NCBI GenBank assembly: GCA_902786365.1
Contig: CADACD010000003.1
Span: forward strand, 1-64,000
Direction: 5' to 3'
Source of the DNA: an uncultured Lachnospiraceae bacterium
GTDB lineage: Bacteria; Bacillota; Clostridia; Lachnospirales; Lachnospiraceae
Length of the DNA stretch: 64,000 nt
Below, piece after piece: positions 34,054-43,963 of this stretch. Each line of letters starts with the position of its first letter. Positions within the stretch are counted from its first letter, which is position 1. A program made the translations under genes and the position numbers. The notes beneath the pieces were generated by a model, which ran no database searches, had not been told where the DNA came from, and saw nothing but the letters and a program-made list of their open reading frames with translations.

Positions 34054-35307
34054 ATGATTACACAGGCACCAAGAGGTACGCAGGACTGGTATGGCAGGAA
34101 TATGCACCAGCGTACAGTAATAGAAAAAATATGCAGAAATGCAGCGAAAAGATATAATATCAAAGAAATTATCACACCGGTATTTGAACACACAGTATTG
34201 TTTCAGAGAGGTGTGGGTGAGACAACAGATGTGGTTCAAAAAGAGATGTACACCTTTGTCGATAAAGGTGACAGAAGCATCACATTAAAACCGGAAGGTA
34301 CAGCAGGAGCAATCAGAGCTTATCTTGAACATAATATGTATGCAGAGCCGGCTCCGACAAAACTTTTTTATGTGACACCGGCATTCAGATATGAGAAACC
34401 TCAAAGCGGAAGACTCAGACAACACCATCAGTTCGGTGTCGAAATTGTAGGTTCAAAAAGTCCTATGGTAGAGGTTGAATTAATTACATTGATATCAACA
34501 ATTATAAGAGAATTGGGGCTAAAAGATGCAAAACTTCATATCAACAGTATTGGATGTGCTAATTGCAGAAAGACATATAATGAAGCCTTGCTTGCTTATT
34601 TAAAACAGCATGAGGATGGTCTCTGTGAGACATGCCGTGAGAGAATGGCAAAAAATCCACTTCGTGTCATTGACTGTAAAGTTGAAACATGTAAAGAGAT
34701 TGTGAAAAATGCGCCTAGAACAATCGAGTATCTCGATGATGAATGTAGGGAGCACTTTGAAGAATTGAGAAGTATTTTAGATGAACTTCACATTCCATAT
34801 GAAATTGATACAGGAATTGTCAGAGGGCTTGACTATTATACAAAGACGGTATTCGAGTTTGTTAATTCTGAAGGATTTACTTTGTGTGGTGGTGGACGAT
34901 ATGACGGACTTGTGCATGAGATAGATGAAAAACAGGATATCCCATCAGCAGGATTTGGAATGGGAATTGAGAGAATTCTTTATTTTCTTGAAAAAGAAGG
35001 AGTTGAGTTAGAAGAGGAAGAACCTGTTTCATTATATGTCGGTGTCCTTGGAAAAGAGGCAAAGGCAAAAGCTTATGGTATCGTAAGTGAGCTTAGAAAT
35101 GAAGGAATCATTGTAGAGACGGATTATATGGACAGAAGCGTGAAGGCGCAAATGAAATATGCAAATAAACTAAATGCAAGATATACAGTTATTATTGGTG
35201 AGAATGAGATTAATGAAAACAGTGCAAGAATCAAGAATATGGAGACAGGTGAGCAGACGGAAGTTACACTTGATGAAATTGCGGGATTTATCAAAAATCA
35301 TTTATAA
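34054..35307 (+). CDS. hisS: Histidyl-tRNA synthetase
   Basis: 417 residues. ATG 34054 follows AGAAAGGAAAA. It is a class II synthetase: APRGTQDW at the start, motif 2 in [26 protein letters not shown], the histidine A motif [14 protein letters not shown], and motif 3 [10 protein letters not shown]. The C-terminal anticodon domain starts around residue 325. It charges tRNA-His. aspS follows after 27-33 bases, an order often seen in Firmicutes. Confidence 0.96.
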   Translation: MITQAPRGTQDWYGRNMHQRTVIEKICRNAAKRYNIKEIITPVFEHTVLFQRGVGETTDVVQKEMYTFVDKGDRSITLKPEGTAGAIRAYLEHNMYAEPAPTKLFYVTPAFRYEKPQSGRLRQHHQFGVEIVGSKSPMVEVELITLISTIIRELGLKDAKLHINSIGCANCRKTYNEALLAYLKQHEDGLCETCRERMAKNPLRVIDCKVETCKEIVKNAPRTIEYLDDECREHFEELRSILDELHIPYEIDTGIVRGLDYYTKTVFEFVNSEGFTLCGGGRYDGLVHEIDEKQDIPSAGFGMGIERILYFLEKEGVELEEEEPVSLYVGVLGKEAKAKAYGIVSELRNEGIIVETDYMDRSVKAQMKYANKLNARYTVIIGENEINENSARIKNMETGEQTEVTLDEIAGFIKNHL

Positions 35308-35340
35308 ACGAGAATTGATGAGAAAGGAAGTTTAGTGAAA

Positions 35341-37149
35341 ATGGCTGAGTCAATGAAGGGACTGAAAAGAAGTCACAGATGTACAGAAGTTTCAAATAAG
35401 AACATAGGTGAAAATGTTGTAGTGATGGGATGGGTGGCAAAGAGACGAAATCTCGGAAGCCTCATTTTTGTTGATTTGAGAGATCGTTCCGGAATTTTAC
35501 AGATTGTATTTGATGAAAATGATGTATCAAAAGAAGGTTTCAAAAAGGCAGAGACTATCAGAAATGAGTTTGTCATCGCTGTAGAGGGAAGAGTTGAAAA
35601 GCGTGGCGGTGCAGTCAATGAAAATTTGAAAACTGGTGATATTGAAATCAGGGCAGTGTCGCTGCGCATTTTATCAGAGGCACAGACACCACCGTTCCCG
35701 ATTGAAGATGGGGTACAGACAAAAGATGAGTTAAGACTCAAATACAGATATTTGGATTTGAGAAAGCCACATATACAGAGAAATCTGATGCTCAGAAGCC
35801 AGATTACAACATTGGTGCGTTCATTCATGGCAGAGGAAGGATTTGTTGAGATAGAGACACCGATTCTGACAAAGAGTACACCGGAGGGAGCGAGAGATTA
35901 TCTCGTGCCTAGCCGAGTACATCCGGGCAATTTCTATGCACTGCCACAGTCACCTCAGATATTTAAACAGCTTCTTATGTGTGCAGGCTATGACAGATAT
36001 ATCCAGATTGCAAAATGTTTCAGAGATGAAGATTTAAGAGCTGACCGTCAGCCTGAATTTACACAGATAGATATGGAACTGTCATTTGTTGATGTAGATG
36101 ATGTCATAGATGTCAATGAAAGACTTCTTGCAAAGCTCTGGAAAGATATTTTGGGAGTGGAGATACCTGTGCCATTTCCGAGAATGACATGGCAGGAGGC
36201 AATGGACAGATTTGGTTCAGACAAGCCTGATACACGTTTTGGATTCGAACTGAAAGATATCTCGGATATTGTAAAGAACTGTGGATTTTCTGTATTTACA
36301 GGAGCACTTGAAAATGGTGGAACTGTCAGAGGTATCAATATTGAAGGCCAGGGTGCAATGCCTAGAAAGAAGATAGATGCGTTAGTAGAATTTGCAAAAG
36401 GTTATGGTGCAAAAGGGCTTGCTTATATTGCGATAAATGAAGATGGTACACTCAAATCATCATTTGCAAAATTTATGACAGAAGAGGAACTTCAAAGTAT
36501 TGTAGAAAGACTTGAAGGAAAGCCGGGAGACTTATTATTGTTTGCGGCAGACAGACACAAAATAGTATATTCTGTACTTGGGGCACTTAGATGCGAGATG
36601 GCACAAAAGCTTGGTCTTCTCGATAAAAACACTTACAATTTCCTTTGGATTACAGAATTTCCATTGTTTGAATATTCTGACGAGGAAGAGAGATATGTGG
36701 CAATGCACCATCCATTTACCATGCCGATGGAAGAAGATATTGATTTGATTGAGTCAGAGCCGGGAAAAGCGAGAGCAAAAGCATATGATATTGTGCTTAA
36801 TGGAACAGAACTTGGCGGAGGAAGTGTGAGAATCCATCAAGATGACATTCAGGAAATGATGTTTAGGGCACTTGGCTTTAGTGATGAAGAGGCTTATGAG
36901 AAATTTGGTTTCCTGATTAATGCATTTAAGTATGGTGTTCCGCCTCATGCAGGACTTGCATTTGGACTAGACAGACTGGTAATGCATATGGTTGGGGAGG
37001 ACAATATCCGTGATGTAATTGCCTTTCCGAAGGTAAAAGATGCCTCATGTCTGATGTCAGAGGCACCAAATGTGGTAGAGCAAAAACAGCTTGATGAATT
37101 GTTTATTGCCACAACATATGAACCGGATGAAAAAGATGGCGAATCATAA
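35341..37149 (+). CDS. aspS: Aspartyl-tRNA synthetase (bacterial type)
   Basis: 602 residues from ATG 35341; GTG 35335 is nearer to the AGAAAGGAAG at 35321-35330 and is a real alternative. The N-terminal OB fold binds the anticodon (VVVMGWVAKRRNLGSLIFVDLRDRSG). The class II core has FVEIETPILTKSTPEGARDYLVPSR, motif 2 QIAKCFRDEDLRADRQPEFTQIDME and motif 3 GLAFGLDRLVMHMVG. The inserted bacterial GAD domain lies in the middle. A terminator follows at 37187. Confidence 0.95.
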   Translation: MAESMKGLKRSHRCTEVSNKNIGENVVVMGWVAKRRNLGSLIFVDLRDRSGILQIVFDENDVSKEGFKKAETIRNEFVIAVEGRVEKRGGAVNENLKTGDIEIRAVSLRILSEAQTPPFPIEDGVQTKDELRLKYRYLDLRKPHIQRNLMLRSQITTLVRSFMAEEGFVEIETPILTKSTPEGARDYLVPSRVHPGNFYALPQSPQIFKQLLMCAGYDRYIQIAKCFRDEDLRADRQPEFTQIDMELSFVDVDDVIDVNERLLAKLWKDILGVEIPVPFPRMTWQEAMDRFGSDKPDTRFGFELKDISDIVKNCGFSVFTGALENGGTVRGINIEGQGAMPRKKIDALVEFAKGYGAKGLAYIAINEDGTLKSSFAKFMTEEELQSIVERLEGKPGDLLLFAADRHKIVYSVLGALRCEMAQKLGLLDKNTYNFLWITEFPLFEYSDEEERYVAMHHPFTMPMEEDIDLIESEPGKARAKAYDIVLNGTELGGGSVRIHQDDIQEMMFRALGFSDEEAYEKFGFLINAFKYGVPPHAGLAFGLDRLVMHMVGEDNIRDVIAFPKVKDASCLMSEAPNVVEQKQLDELFIATTYEPDEKDGES

Positions 37150-37186
37150 GTGAGAAACAACACATATAAGGCTATATAAGAAACCA

Positions 37187-37230
37187 AAATCCCGAAAACA
37201 CTGATAATCAGGCGGTTTCGGGATTTTTTT
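37187..37230 (+). terminator. Rho-independent terminator of hisS-aspS
   Basis: AAATCCCGAAA (37187-37197) pairs with TTTCGGGATTT (37216-37226), followed by TTTT. Confidence 0.85.
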
Positions 37231-37314
37231 AAGAAGTGTGTTGATGTAATCTGGTAATGCATCCGGAGGATACCTGTGAATAGTAACGAATAGAAAGGTT
37301 GATAGGAAAAACAG

Positions 37315-37611
37315 ATGTCTTTCAAAATGGAAATTGCTATAATTTATTTTATTATAATTAATATAATTGCATTTATGCTTATGGGTATTGATAAACACAA
37401 AGCAAAAAAGCATAAGTGGAGAATACCGGAAAAAAACCTTTTTATATCTGCATTGTTATTTGGAAGTATAGGTGCTAATCTTGGAATGTGGGTATTTAGG
37501 CACAAGACAAAGCATATACAATTTCTTGTTGTTATGCCTTTAATATTAATTGCCCAGATAGTAACGGGTTATGTCCTATTCTATAGTAGCTTTTTATCAG
37601 TTATTAAATGA
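37315..37611 (+). CDS. DUF1294 family membrane protein
   Basis: 98 residues; ATG 37315 with AGG upstream at 37304. The pattern is that of DUF1294: a first membrane helix, LMGIDKHKAKKHKWRIPEKNL, SALLFGSIGANLGMWVFRHKTKHIQF, then a last helix. There are about three membrane segments. The function is unknown. It is alone between terminators and a minus-strand gene. Confidence 0.85.
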   Translation: MSFKMEIAIIYFIIINIIAFMLMGIDKHKAKKHKWRIPEKNLFISALLFGSIGANLGMWVFRHKTKHIQFLVVMPLILIAQIVTGYVLFYSSFLSVIK

Positions 37612-37662
37612 TAACTTTATGCAGATTCCTTAAATATTGTGATGTGGTTAGAATTGACATCA

Positions 37663-38067
37663 TTAGGAAGCATTTAAAATTTTTTCATAAATCAGTCCGA
37701 CAGAAAACCATGCCGGAGCATAGTCTAGACGTATGATTCCATTGACATTGAACATACTTTTGCTGTAATCCCAAGGACACATGTCATGTTTTTTCAGGAA
37801 TTTTCCACTGGCATACTCTGTTGCAAATATTAACATTGTATACATGCTTCCCCTGACTACAAAATTATGTTTACTGATGGCGCAAGAAACAGGACGGATA
37901 AAACAGGCTAGTCCGTATATCGGGAACATAATGAGAGATGTATTACAGGAAAGTTTTTTGTCATGATTAACCATATTGCAAAGACCTGTCCAAACGACTT
38001 CTAAGCACCAGCCGGTTATACCACATTTAAAAAAATCTTTTTGATATTTGATGAGTGAATCTTTCAT
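37663..38067 (-). CDS. Putative ABC-transporter type IV-like membrane protein (PF06541 type)
   Basis: 134 residues from ATG 38067, with GGAGG upstream; the frame continues to 38130 without a site. Motifs are FFKCGITGWCLEVVWTGL, MFPIYGLACFI and LKKHDMCPWDYSKS, then NGIIRLDYAPAWFSVGLIYEKI. This matches the PF06541 family from memory. The family has no proven transport function. Three or four membrane segments are likely. It is transcribed opposite to the neighbours. Confidence 0.75.
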   Translation of the reverse strand: MKDSLIKYQKDFFKCGITGWCLEVVWTGLCNMVNHDKKLSCNTSLIMFPIYGLACFIRPVSCAISKHNFVVRGSMYTMLIFATEYASGKFLKKHDMCPWDYSKSMFNVNGIIRLDYAPAWFSVGLIYEKILNAS

Positions 38068-38227
38068 AAAAAAAGCCTCCATTTGTCCATAGTTACTGTT
38101 AAGAGCAGGATAGAAACGAAAAAACAGCATAAATTATCAATCATTAGTATTTCTTAAAAGAAAATAATTATTCATATCGTGCAGTAACTTTTATTTAACG
38201 GAGTATAATCTGGACATTAAAAAAGGC

Positions 38228-38256
38228 TTGCATTGTTGATGAAAAGGTGATATACT
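38228..38256 (+). promoter_or_regulatory. Sigma-A-type promoter of the rimP operon
   Basis: TTGCAT (38228-38233) and TATACT (38251-38256) are 17 bases apart. The start near 38263 gives a leader of about 88 bases that contains the hairpin at 38284. Confidence 0.65.
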
Positions 38257-38283
38257 TTCATATGACATAATTTTTTTGATTTA

Positions 38284-38309
38284 AAAGAGTGGACGTAAGT
38301 CCACTCTTT
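38284..38309 (+). promoter_or_regulatory. Leader hairpin before rimP
   Basis: AAAGAGTGGAC (38284-38294), loop GTAA and GTCCACTCTTT (38299-38309) form a perfect 11-bp stem. Only a short T-run is part of the stem, so termination would be weak. A leader attenuator or RNase site is possible. Confidence 0.55.
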
Positions 38310-38350
38310 CATTTAGTTGAAAAGTGAAAAATGGAAATGGAGGATATTTC

Positions 38351-38812
38351 ATGTCAAAGAGAGAAGAGTATGAGTCAAAGACAGAAGCACTTGTTATGCC
38401 TCTTGTTGAACAGAACAATTTTGAACTTGTAGACGTAGAGTATGTAAAAGAAGGTTCAAACTGGTATTTAAGAGTTTATATTGATAAAGAAAATGGAATC
38501 AATGTGGATGACTGTGAGCTTATCAGCAGAGCATTAAGTGATTTACTGGATGAATATGATTTTATAGATGATGCATATATTCTTGAAGTGAGCTCGCCGG
38601 GACTTGGACGTCCTCTCAAGAAGGATAAAGATTTTGAAAGAAGCCTTATGGAAGAGGTTGAGATTAAATTATATAAAGCAAAAGATGGAAGTAAGGATTA
38701 CAAAGGAATTTTAAAAGCATATGATAAAGATACTGTAACAATTGAAGAAGATACAGAGATTACATTTGAAAGAAATGAGATAGCACTGATAAGACTTGCA
38801 TTTGATTTTTAA
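38351..38812 (+). CDS. rimP: Ribosome maturation factor RimP
   Basis: 153 residues. ATG 38351 is chosen because GGAGG lies at 38339-38343; an upstream in-frame ATG at 38324 is discarded. It assists 30S subunit maturation. Motifs are VDVEYVKEGSNWYLRVYIDKENGINVDDCELISRAL and ILEVSSPGLGRPLKKDKDFERS. It is the first gene of the rimP-nusA-ylxR-ylxQ-infB-rbfA operon. Confidence 0.94.
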   Translation: MSKREEYESKTEALVMPLVEQNNFELVDVEYVKEGSNWYLRVYIDKENGINVDDCELISRALSDLLDEYDFIDDAYILEVSSPGLGRPLKKDKDFERSLMEEVEIKLYKAKDGSKDYKGILKAYDKDTVTIEEDTEITFERNEIALIRLAFDF

Positions 38813-38880
38813 AATTCAAAACTCTGATGATATTATCTGAAAAGTAAGTGAAAATAAATTGAAAAGGAGAATGGAGAAAA

Positions 38881-40038
38881 ATGAACAGCGAATTAATTGA
38901 ATCATTAAATGTATTGGAAAAAGAAAAAGATATCAACAAGGAGGTTATGTTTGAGGCGATAGAGAACTCTCTTTTGATGGCATACAAAAATCATTATGGA
39001 AAGAATGATAATGTAACGGCAACTGTTGACAGAGTGACAGGTGATTTCAAAATCATTGCAGACAAGGTTGTAGTTGATGTTGTTGAAGATCCATCATGTC
39101 AGATTACTGTAGAGAAAGCAAAAGAAATTGATGTGAACAGTGACATAGGCGATACGATAAAAGTCGATGTGAAGTCAAAAGAATTTGGAAGAATTGCAAC
39201 ACAAAATGCTAAAAATATTATTCTGCAAAAGATAAGGGAAGAAGAAAGAAAAGTAGTATATGAGCAGTATTATGCAAAGGAAAAGGATATTGTTACAGGA
39301 ATTGTGCAGAGAATCAATGGTAAAAATATCAGCATTAATCTTGGCAAAGCAGATGCTGTACTGATTGAATCAGAACAGGTTAAGAATGAAGTATTTATGC
39401 CGACTGAGAGAATTAAATTATATGTTACAGAAGTAAAAGAGACTTCTAAGGGACCAAAGATTAGTGTATCAAGGTCACATCCGGAACTTGTAAGGAGATT
39501 ATTTGAAGCTGAAGTGGCAGAAGTAAGAGACGGAACGGTTGAGATTGTTAATGTAGCAAGAGAGGCAGGAGTCAGAAGTAAAATTACAGTGAAATCAAAT
39601 AATAAAGATGTTGATCCGCTTGGAGCATGTGTAGGAATTAATGGTTCAAGAGTAAATGCGATTGTAAATGAGCTCCGTGGAGAAAAAATAGATATTGTTC
39701 CTTATAGCGAGAATGCGGCAATATTTGTTGAAAATGCTTTAAGTCCTGCAAAAGTAGTTTCAGTTATTGCAGATGATGAGGCAAAGACAGCGAAGGTTGT
39801 AGTACCTGATTACCAGCTCTCACTTGCAATAGGAAAAGAAGGAATTAATGCGAGACTTGCTGCTAAATTGACAGGTTTTAAGATAGATATTAAGAGTGAA
39901 TCACAGGCAAAGGCAGAGTTTGGAGATGATTTTGGAAGTGATTTGCCAAATTCAAAGGAAGAATATGATACAGAAGACTATAATATAAAAGAAGAAGATG
40001 GCAGACAGGAAGAAACAATTGAACTTGATAACGAATAA
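38881..40038 (+). CDS. nusA: Transcription termination/antitermination factor NusA
   Basis: 385 residues, the short Gram-positive form. The N-terminal RNA polymerase-binding domain is followed by an S1 domain (about 135-200, GIVQRINGKNISINLGKADAVL) and two KH domains (VDPLGACVGINGSRVNAIVNEL and LSLAIGKEGINARLAAKLTGFKIDI). The C-terminal acidic tail is Glu/Asp-rich. It modulates pausing, termination and antitermination. ATG 38881 follows AAGGAGAATGGAG. Confidence 0.95.
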   Translation: MNSELIESLNVLEKEKDINKEVMFEAIENSLLMAYKNHYGKNDNVTATVDRVTGDFKIIADKVVVDVVEDPSCQITVEKAKEIDVNSDIGDTIKVDVKSKEFGRIATQNAKNIILQKIREEERKVVYEQYYAKEKDIVTGIVQRINGKNISINLGKADAVLIESEQVKNEVFMPTERIKLYVTEVKETSKGPKISVSRSHPELVRRLFEAEVAEVRDGTVEIVNVAREAGVRSKITVKSNNKDVDPLGACVGINGSRVNAIVNELRGEKIDIVPYSENAAIFVENALSPAKVVSVIADDEAKTAKVVVPDYQLSLAIGKEGINARLAAKLTGFKIDIKSESQAKAEFGDDFGSDLPNSKEEYDTEDYNIKEEDGRQEETIELDNE

Positions 40039-40097
40039 GCAAGTAAAAAAACGATAATAGATTCGAAAATATAAATTGCAGAGAAACAGGTGTTTAG

Positions 40098-40358
40098 ATG
40101 AGTATAACAAAAAAAATTCCAATGCGCCAATGTGTGGGCTGTAGGGAAATGAAACCTAAAAAAGAACTGATAAGAGTGCTTAAGACTGCTGAAGAAGGAA
40201 TTATCATTGATAAGACAGGCAAGAAAAACGGAAGAGGTGCATATATATGTTCGTCTGAGGAATGCCTTGAAAAAGCAATTAAAAATCACGGACTTGAAAG
40301 TTCTTTTAAAATGAAAATTTCCGAGGATGTATATGATATGTTAAAAGACAGCATATAA
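40098..40358 (+). CDS. ylxR: YlxR family RNA-binding protein (DUF448)
   Basis: 86 residues; ATG 40098 follows AGGTG. MRQCVGCREMKPKKELIRV and GKKNGRGAYICSSEECLEKAI are the DUF448 hallmarks. B. subtilis YlxR is reported to bind RNase P/RNA and nucleoid-related targets. The gene sits in the nusA-infB operon as usual. Confidence 0.92.
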   Translation: MSITKKIPMRQCVGCREMKPKKELIRVLKTAEEGIIIDKTGKKNGRGAYICSSEECLEKAIKNHGLESSFKMKISEDVYDMLKDSI

Positions 40359-40427
40359 ATATTTTAGTTAAATATGGATATAAATATATTTCAGGCAAAG
40401 ATGCAGAGAGGATGTGTTGTTGGTAAA

Positions 40428-40733
40428 ATGCAAGACAGAGTATTGTCAATGATTGGACTTGCGACGAAAGCAGGTAAGGTAGTGAGCGGAGAATTTTCAG
40501 TGGAAAAGGCAGTGAAAGAGAAGAAAGCATATATGGTAATTGTGGCAGATGACGCCTCAGATAATACAAAGAAAATGTTTACCAATATGTGCACGTTTTA
40601 TAAGGTGCCGATATATTTCTATGCTGATAAAGAAAGAATTGGAAGAGCGATTGGAAAAGAGATGAGAGCATCCATAGGGATAACAGACACCGGATTTGCT
40701 GATGCGATTATAAAGAAATTGGATAATGATTAG
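40428..40733 (+). CDS. ylxQ: L7Ae-family RNA-binding protein YlxQ
   Basis: 101 residues from ATG 40428. The open frame starts at 40374, and ATG 40401 is another possibility; the family begins at MIGLATKAGKVVSGEF, favouring 40428, although its ribosome site is weak. The L7Ae fold shows LATKAGKVVSG, AYMVIVADDASDNTKKMF and KVPIYFYADKERIGRAIGK. It may bind kink-turn RNA. Its position between ylxR and infB is standard. Confidence 0.85.
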   Translation: MQDRVLSMIGLATKAGKVVSGEFSVEKAVKEKKAYMVIVADDASDNTKKMFTNMCTFYKVPIYFYADKERIGRAIGKEMRASIGITDTGFADAIIKKLDND

Positions 40734-40773
40734 GCGTAAAAATTAGATTGAAAAAATGAAATGGAGGATAAGG

Positions 40774-43287
40774 ATGGCAAATTTAAGAGTATATGAGCTT
40801 GCAAAACAGTATAATGTAGATAGTAAAGTAGTAAAAAAGATATTGGCTGATAATGGTGTCGAAGTAAAAAATCATATGAGTTCCATTTCAGCAGAGGCAG
40901 CACAGACAGTAAAAAATGTTCTTGAAGCGAATGATAAGAAAAATGAGCAAAATAAGAGCAAAGAAAATGTACATGCGAGTAACAGTGATAGGAATGAGAC
41001 TATGAAGGAAAACAACCAGACGATAAATCAAGATAAAAATGCACAAAAAGAAGTTTCAAAACCGGATAATAAAGACAAAAATGAAAAGTCACATATAACC
41101 CAGGTATATAATCCTCAAAATAGCAGTTCAAATAAAAAACAGAACAAACAAAAGAATAACCAGTTTACGAATAAAAACGCAAGCGATAATGGGCATAAGA
41201 AAAAAAATGCTGATAATAATGAAAAACATGCTAAGGTGCAGAGTGGAAATGTGAATAATATGCAGAGTGATAAACATACAAATAATGAACAGAGTGGACG
41301 GAAAGTGGATAATCATAGTAATAAAAATGTAAATGGACAGAATAATAACAATAATTCTGAACAGGGAAAGAAGAATAAAAATAAAAATAAGAATACAAAC
41401 TCTAATAATAATGCGAATAACAGACAGTTTAATGATAATGGACAGCAAAACGGAAAGAAAAATAAAAAGAATGGTCACAATAATAATTTTGTGAAAGAGG
41501 CACCGGCTCCGGCAAAGGTTGAAGAGGAGATTAAGGAAATTGTAATTCCGGAATCACTTACCATTAAAGAATTGGCTGATAAGATGAAAATACAGCCTTC
41601 TGCACTTGTAAAGAAACTTTTCTTACAGGGCCAGGTTGTGACAATCAATCAGGAAATCGAGTTTGAGACAGCACAGGAGATCGCACTTGAATATGATATC
41701 ATAGCTGAGATGGAAGAAAAAGTTGACATTATTGAAGAGCTTCTTAGAGAAGATGATGAAGACGAAAAGAAGCTTGTGAAACGTCCTCCGGTTGTATGTG
41801 TTATGGGACACGTTGATCATGGTAAGACATCTCTTCTTGATGCGATAAGAGAGACAAATGTGATTGCAAGGGAAGCAGGCGGTATTACCCAGCATATAGG
41901 TGCTTATACAGTTGAGGTAAATGGTGAGCAGATTACATTTCTTGATACACCGGGCCATGAAGCGTTTACAGCGATGAGAATGAGAGGCGCACAGTCCACA
42001 GATATAGCAATCCTTGTTGTTGCGGCAGATGATGGCGTGATGCCTCAGACAGTTGAAGCTATCAACCATGCAAAAGCTGCAGGAATCAGTATTATTGTTG
42101 CAGTTAATAAGATTGATAAACCTAGTGCAAACATTGATAAAGTAAAACAGGAACTTGCTGAATATGAATTGGTTGCGGAAGATTGGGGCGGTAATACGAT
42201 TTTTGTACCTGTATCAGCGCATACAAAAGAGGGTATCGATTCACTTCTTGAGATGATACTTCTTGAAGCAGAGGTATGCGAACTGAAAGCGAATCCTAAC
42301 AGAAGAGCAAGAGGACTTGTCATTGAAGCACAGCTTGATAAGGGAAGAGGTCCTGTAGCTACAGTACTTGTACAAAAAGGTACACTTCGTGTGGGAGATC
42401 CAATTGCAGCGGGTTCTAACTATGGAAAAGTAAGAGCGATGATTAATGACAAGGGTGAAAGAGTCACAAGTGCCGGTCCTTCTACACCGGTTGAGATACT
42501 CGGACTTGACGGAGTTCCAAATGCAGGTGAGGTATTTGTATCTACAGTTAATGATAAAGAGGCAAGAAATTTTGCAGAGACATTTATCAAAGACGGAAGA
42601 GAAAAGTTGTTAGAAGGTTCCAAGGCAAAAGCAAAAATGTCGCTTGATGACTTGTTCAGCCAGATTCAGGAAGGGGAGTTAAAAGAATTAGATATTATTG
42701 TCAAGGCGGATGTGCAGGGTTCAGTGGAAGCTGTGAAGCAGAGTCTTGTGAAATTATCAAATGATGAAGTAGTTGTCAAAGTAATTCATGCAGGTGTAGG
42801 TGCAATCAATGAATCAGACGTAATACTTGCATCAGCGTCTAATGCGATTATCATAGGCTTTAATGTAAGACCGGATAATATGGCAAAAGATATAGCAGAC
42901 AGAGAAAAGGTCGATTTGAGACTTTACAGGGTTATCTATCAGGCAATTGCAGATGTGGAAGCCGCAATGAAAGGACTTCTTGATCCGGTATATGAAGAAA
43001 AAGTTATCGGTCATGCTGAAATCAGACAGTTATTCAAAGCATCAGGAGTTGGAACAATTGCCGGTTCTTATGTACTTGATGGTGTATTCAGAAGAGGCTG
43101 TAGTGTGCGTATTACCAGAGAAGGTGAGCTGATATTTGAAGGCGCACTGGCATCTCTTAAACGTTTTAAGGATGATGTAAAAGAGGTTAAATCAAATTAC
43201 GAATGTGGCCTTGTTTTTGAAAAGTTTAATGATATCAAAGAAGGCGATTTGGTAGAAGCATATGTAATGGAAGAGGTACCTCGCTAA
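40774..43287 (+). CDS. infB: Translation initiation factor IF-2
   Basis: 837 residues. ATG 40774 follows GGAGG (40763-40767). Residues 1-50 are an IF2-N domain ([21 protein letters not shown]). Residues 55-240 are a low-complexity Asn/Lys-rich linker with almost no hydrophobic residues. The second IF2-N domain ([21 protein letters not shown]) follows, then the GTPase (G1 [15 protein letters not shown]3 [13 protein letters not shown]4 NKIDKP) and the IF-2 barrel and tRNA-binding domains. It brings initiator tRNA to the 30S subunit. Confidence 0.96.
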   Translation: MANLRVYELAKQYNVDSKVVKKILADNGVEVKNHMSSISAEAAQTVKNVLEANDKKNEQNKSKENVHASNSDRNETMKENNQTINQDKNAQKEVSKPDNKDKNEKSHITQVYNPQNSSSNKKQNKQKNNQFTNKNASDNGHKKKNADNNEKHAKVQSGNVNNMQSDKHTNNEQSGRKVDNHSNKNVNGQNNNNNSEQGKKNKNKNKNTNSNNNANNRQFNDNGQQNGKKNKKNGHNNNFVKEAPAPAKVEEEIKEIVIPESLTIKELADKMKIQPSALVKKLFLQGQVVTINQEIEFETAQEIALEYDIIAEMEEKVDIIEELLREDDEDEKKLVKRPPVVCVMGHVDHGKTSLLDAIRETNVIAREAGGITQHIGAYTVEVNGEQITFLDTPGHEAFTAMRMRGAQSTDIAILVVAADDGVMPQTVEAINHAKAAGISIIVAVNKIDKPSANIDKVKQELAEYELVAEDWGGNTIFVPVSAHTKEGIDSLLEMILLEAEVCELKANPNRRARGLVIEAQLDKGRGPVATVLVQKGTLRVGDPIAAGSNYGKVRAMINDKGERVTSAGPSTPVEILGLDGVPNAGEVFVSTVNDKEARNFAETFIKDGREKLLEGSKAKAKMSLDDLFSQIQEGELKELDIIVKADVQGSVEAVKQSLVKLSNDEVVVKVIHAGVGAINESDVILASASNAIIIGFNVRPDNMAKDIADREKVDLRLYRVIYQAIADVEAAMKGLLDPVYEEKVIGHAEIRQLFKASGVGTIAGSYVLDGVFRRGCSVRITREGELIFEGALASLKRFKDDVKEVKSNYECGLVFEKFNDIKEGDLVEAYVMEEVPR

Positions 43288-43374
43288 AGATTGTTTTTTA
43301 ATTTATGTAATTAATGAAAAAGAGATTGATAGAATTAAAATAGAAAGTATAGAATAATAGAAGGATAATAAAAT

Positions 43375-43797
43375 ATGAGAAAAAACAGTATAAAAAATAC
43401 ACGTATTAATATGGAAGTTCAAAAAGAACTCAGCAATATAATACGGGGAGAAATAAAAGATCCGCGAATTAATCCGATGACAAGTGTCGTGTCGGTAGAA
43501 GTTGCACCAGATTTGAAAATCTGTAAAGCATATATTAGCGTACTGGGAGATGAGGAATCGCAGAAAAGCACTATTGAGGGATTAAAGAGTGCAGAAGGCT
43601 ATATCAGAAAACAGCTTGCCACTACAATTAATTTGAGAAATACGCCGGAGATAAAGTTTATCCTGGATCAGTCAATTGAGTATGGAGTGAATATGTCTCA
43701 TCTGATTGATGAGGTAAACAAAAATGACCATCATAACAAAGAAGATAGTGATACCTGCAAAAGTGGTAGCGAAGTTCCAAAGTCAGATGACGTTTAG
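43375..43797 (+). CDS. rbfA: Ribosome-binding factor A
   Basis: 140 residues; ATG 43375 follows AGAAGGA. Family signatures are RINMEVQKELSNIIRGEIKDPRINPMTSVVSVEVAPDLKICKAYISVLG and TINLRNTPEIKFILDQSIEYGVNMSHLIDEV. The C-terminal 25 residues are a hydrophilic tail. It acts in 30S maturation. It is followed by a structured RNA region before the DHH gene. Confidence 0.93.
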   Translation: MRKNSIKNTRINMEVQKELSNIIRGEIKDPRINPMTSVVSVEVAPDLKICKAYISVLGDEESQKSTIEGLKSAEGYIRKQLATTINLRNTPEIKFILDQSIEYGVNMSHLIDEVNKNDHHNKEDSDTCKSGSEVPKSDDV

Positions 43798-43846
43798 AAA
43801 AAATTGATGATTTATATAGTTTAAAGCAAAGAAAGGATAATGTTTG

Positions 43847-43946
43847 CTGCCCATTATATGAGATAATTTAACTAACAATAGCATTATCAGATTCACAAAG
43901 TGGTTCTGATAATCCGGCCATGGGCAGTTTCGTGATAAAATCACGA
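43847..43946 (+). ncRNA. Structured leader RNA before the nrnA-like gene
   Basis: CTGCCCAT (43847-43854) pairs with ATGGGCAG (43920-43927). Inside it, ATTATCAGA (43883-43891) pairs with TCTGATAAT (43905-43913). A third hairpin, TCGTGAT-AAA-ATCACGA (43930-43946), follows 17 bases before the start codon. All stems are perfect. It does not match a riboswitch I recognise. It could also be a spacer in a continuing transcript. Confidence 0.5.
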
Positions 43947-43963
43947 TATGCAAGGGTATAAGG

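Noticed and set aside
37781..37966. Plus-strand 61-residue frame opposite the PF06541-type gene
   Set aside because: No ribosome site and lies fully inside the recognised minus-strand gene.
41128..41478. Minus-strand frame in infB
   Set aside because: It is the complement of the Asn/Lys-rich linker and gives an Ile/Phe-rich artefact.
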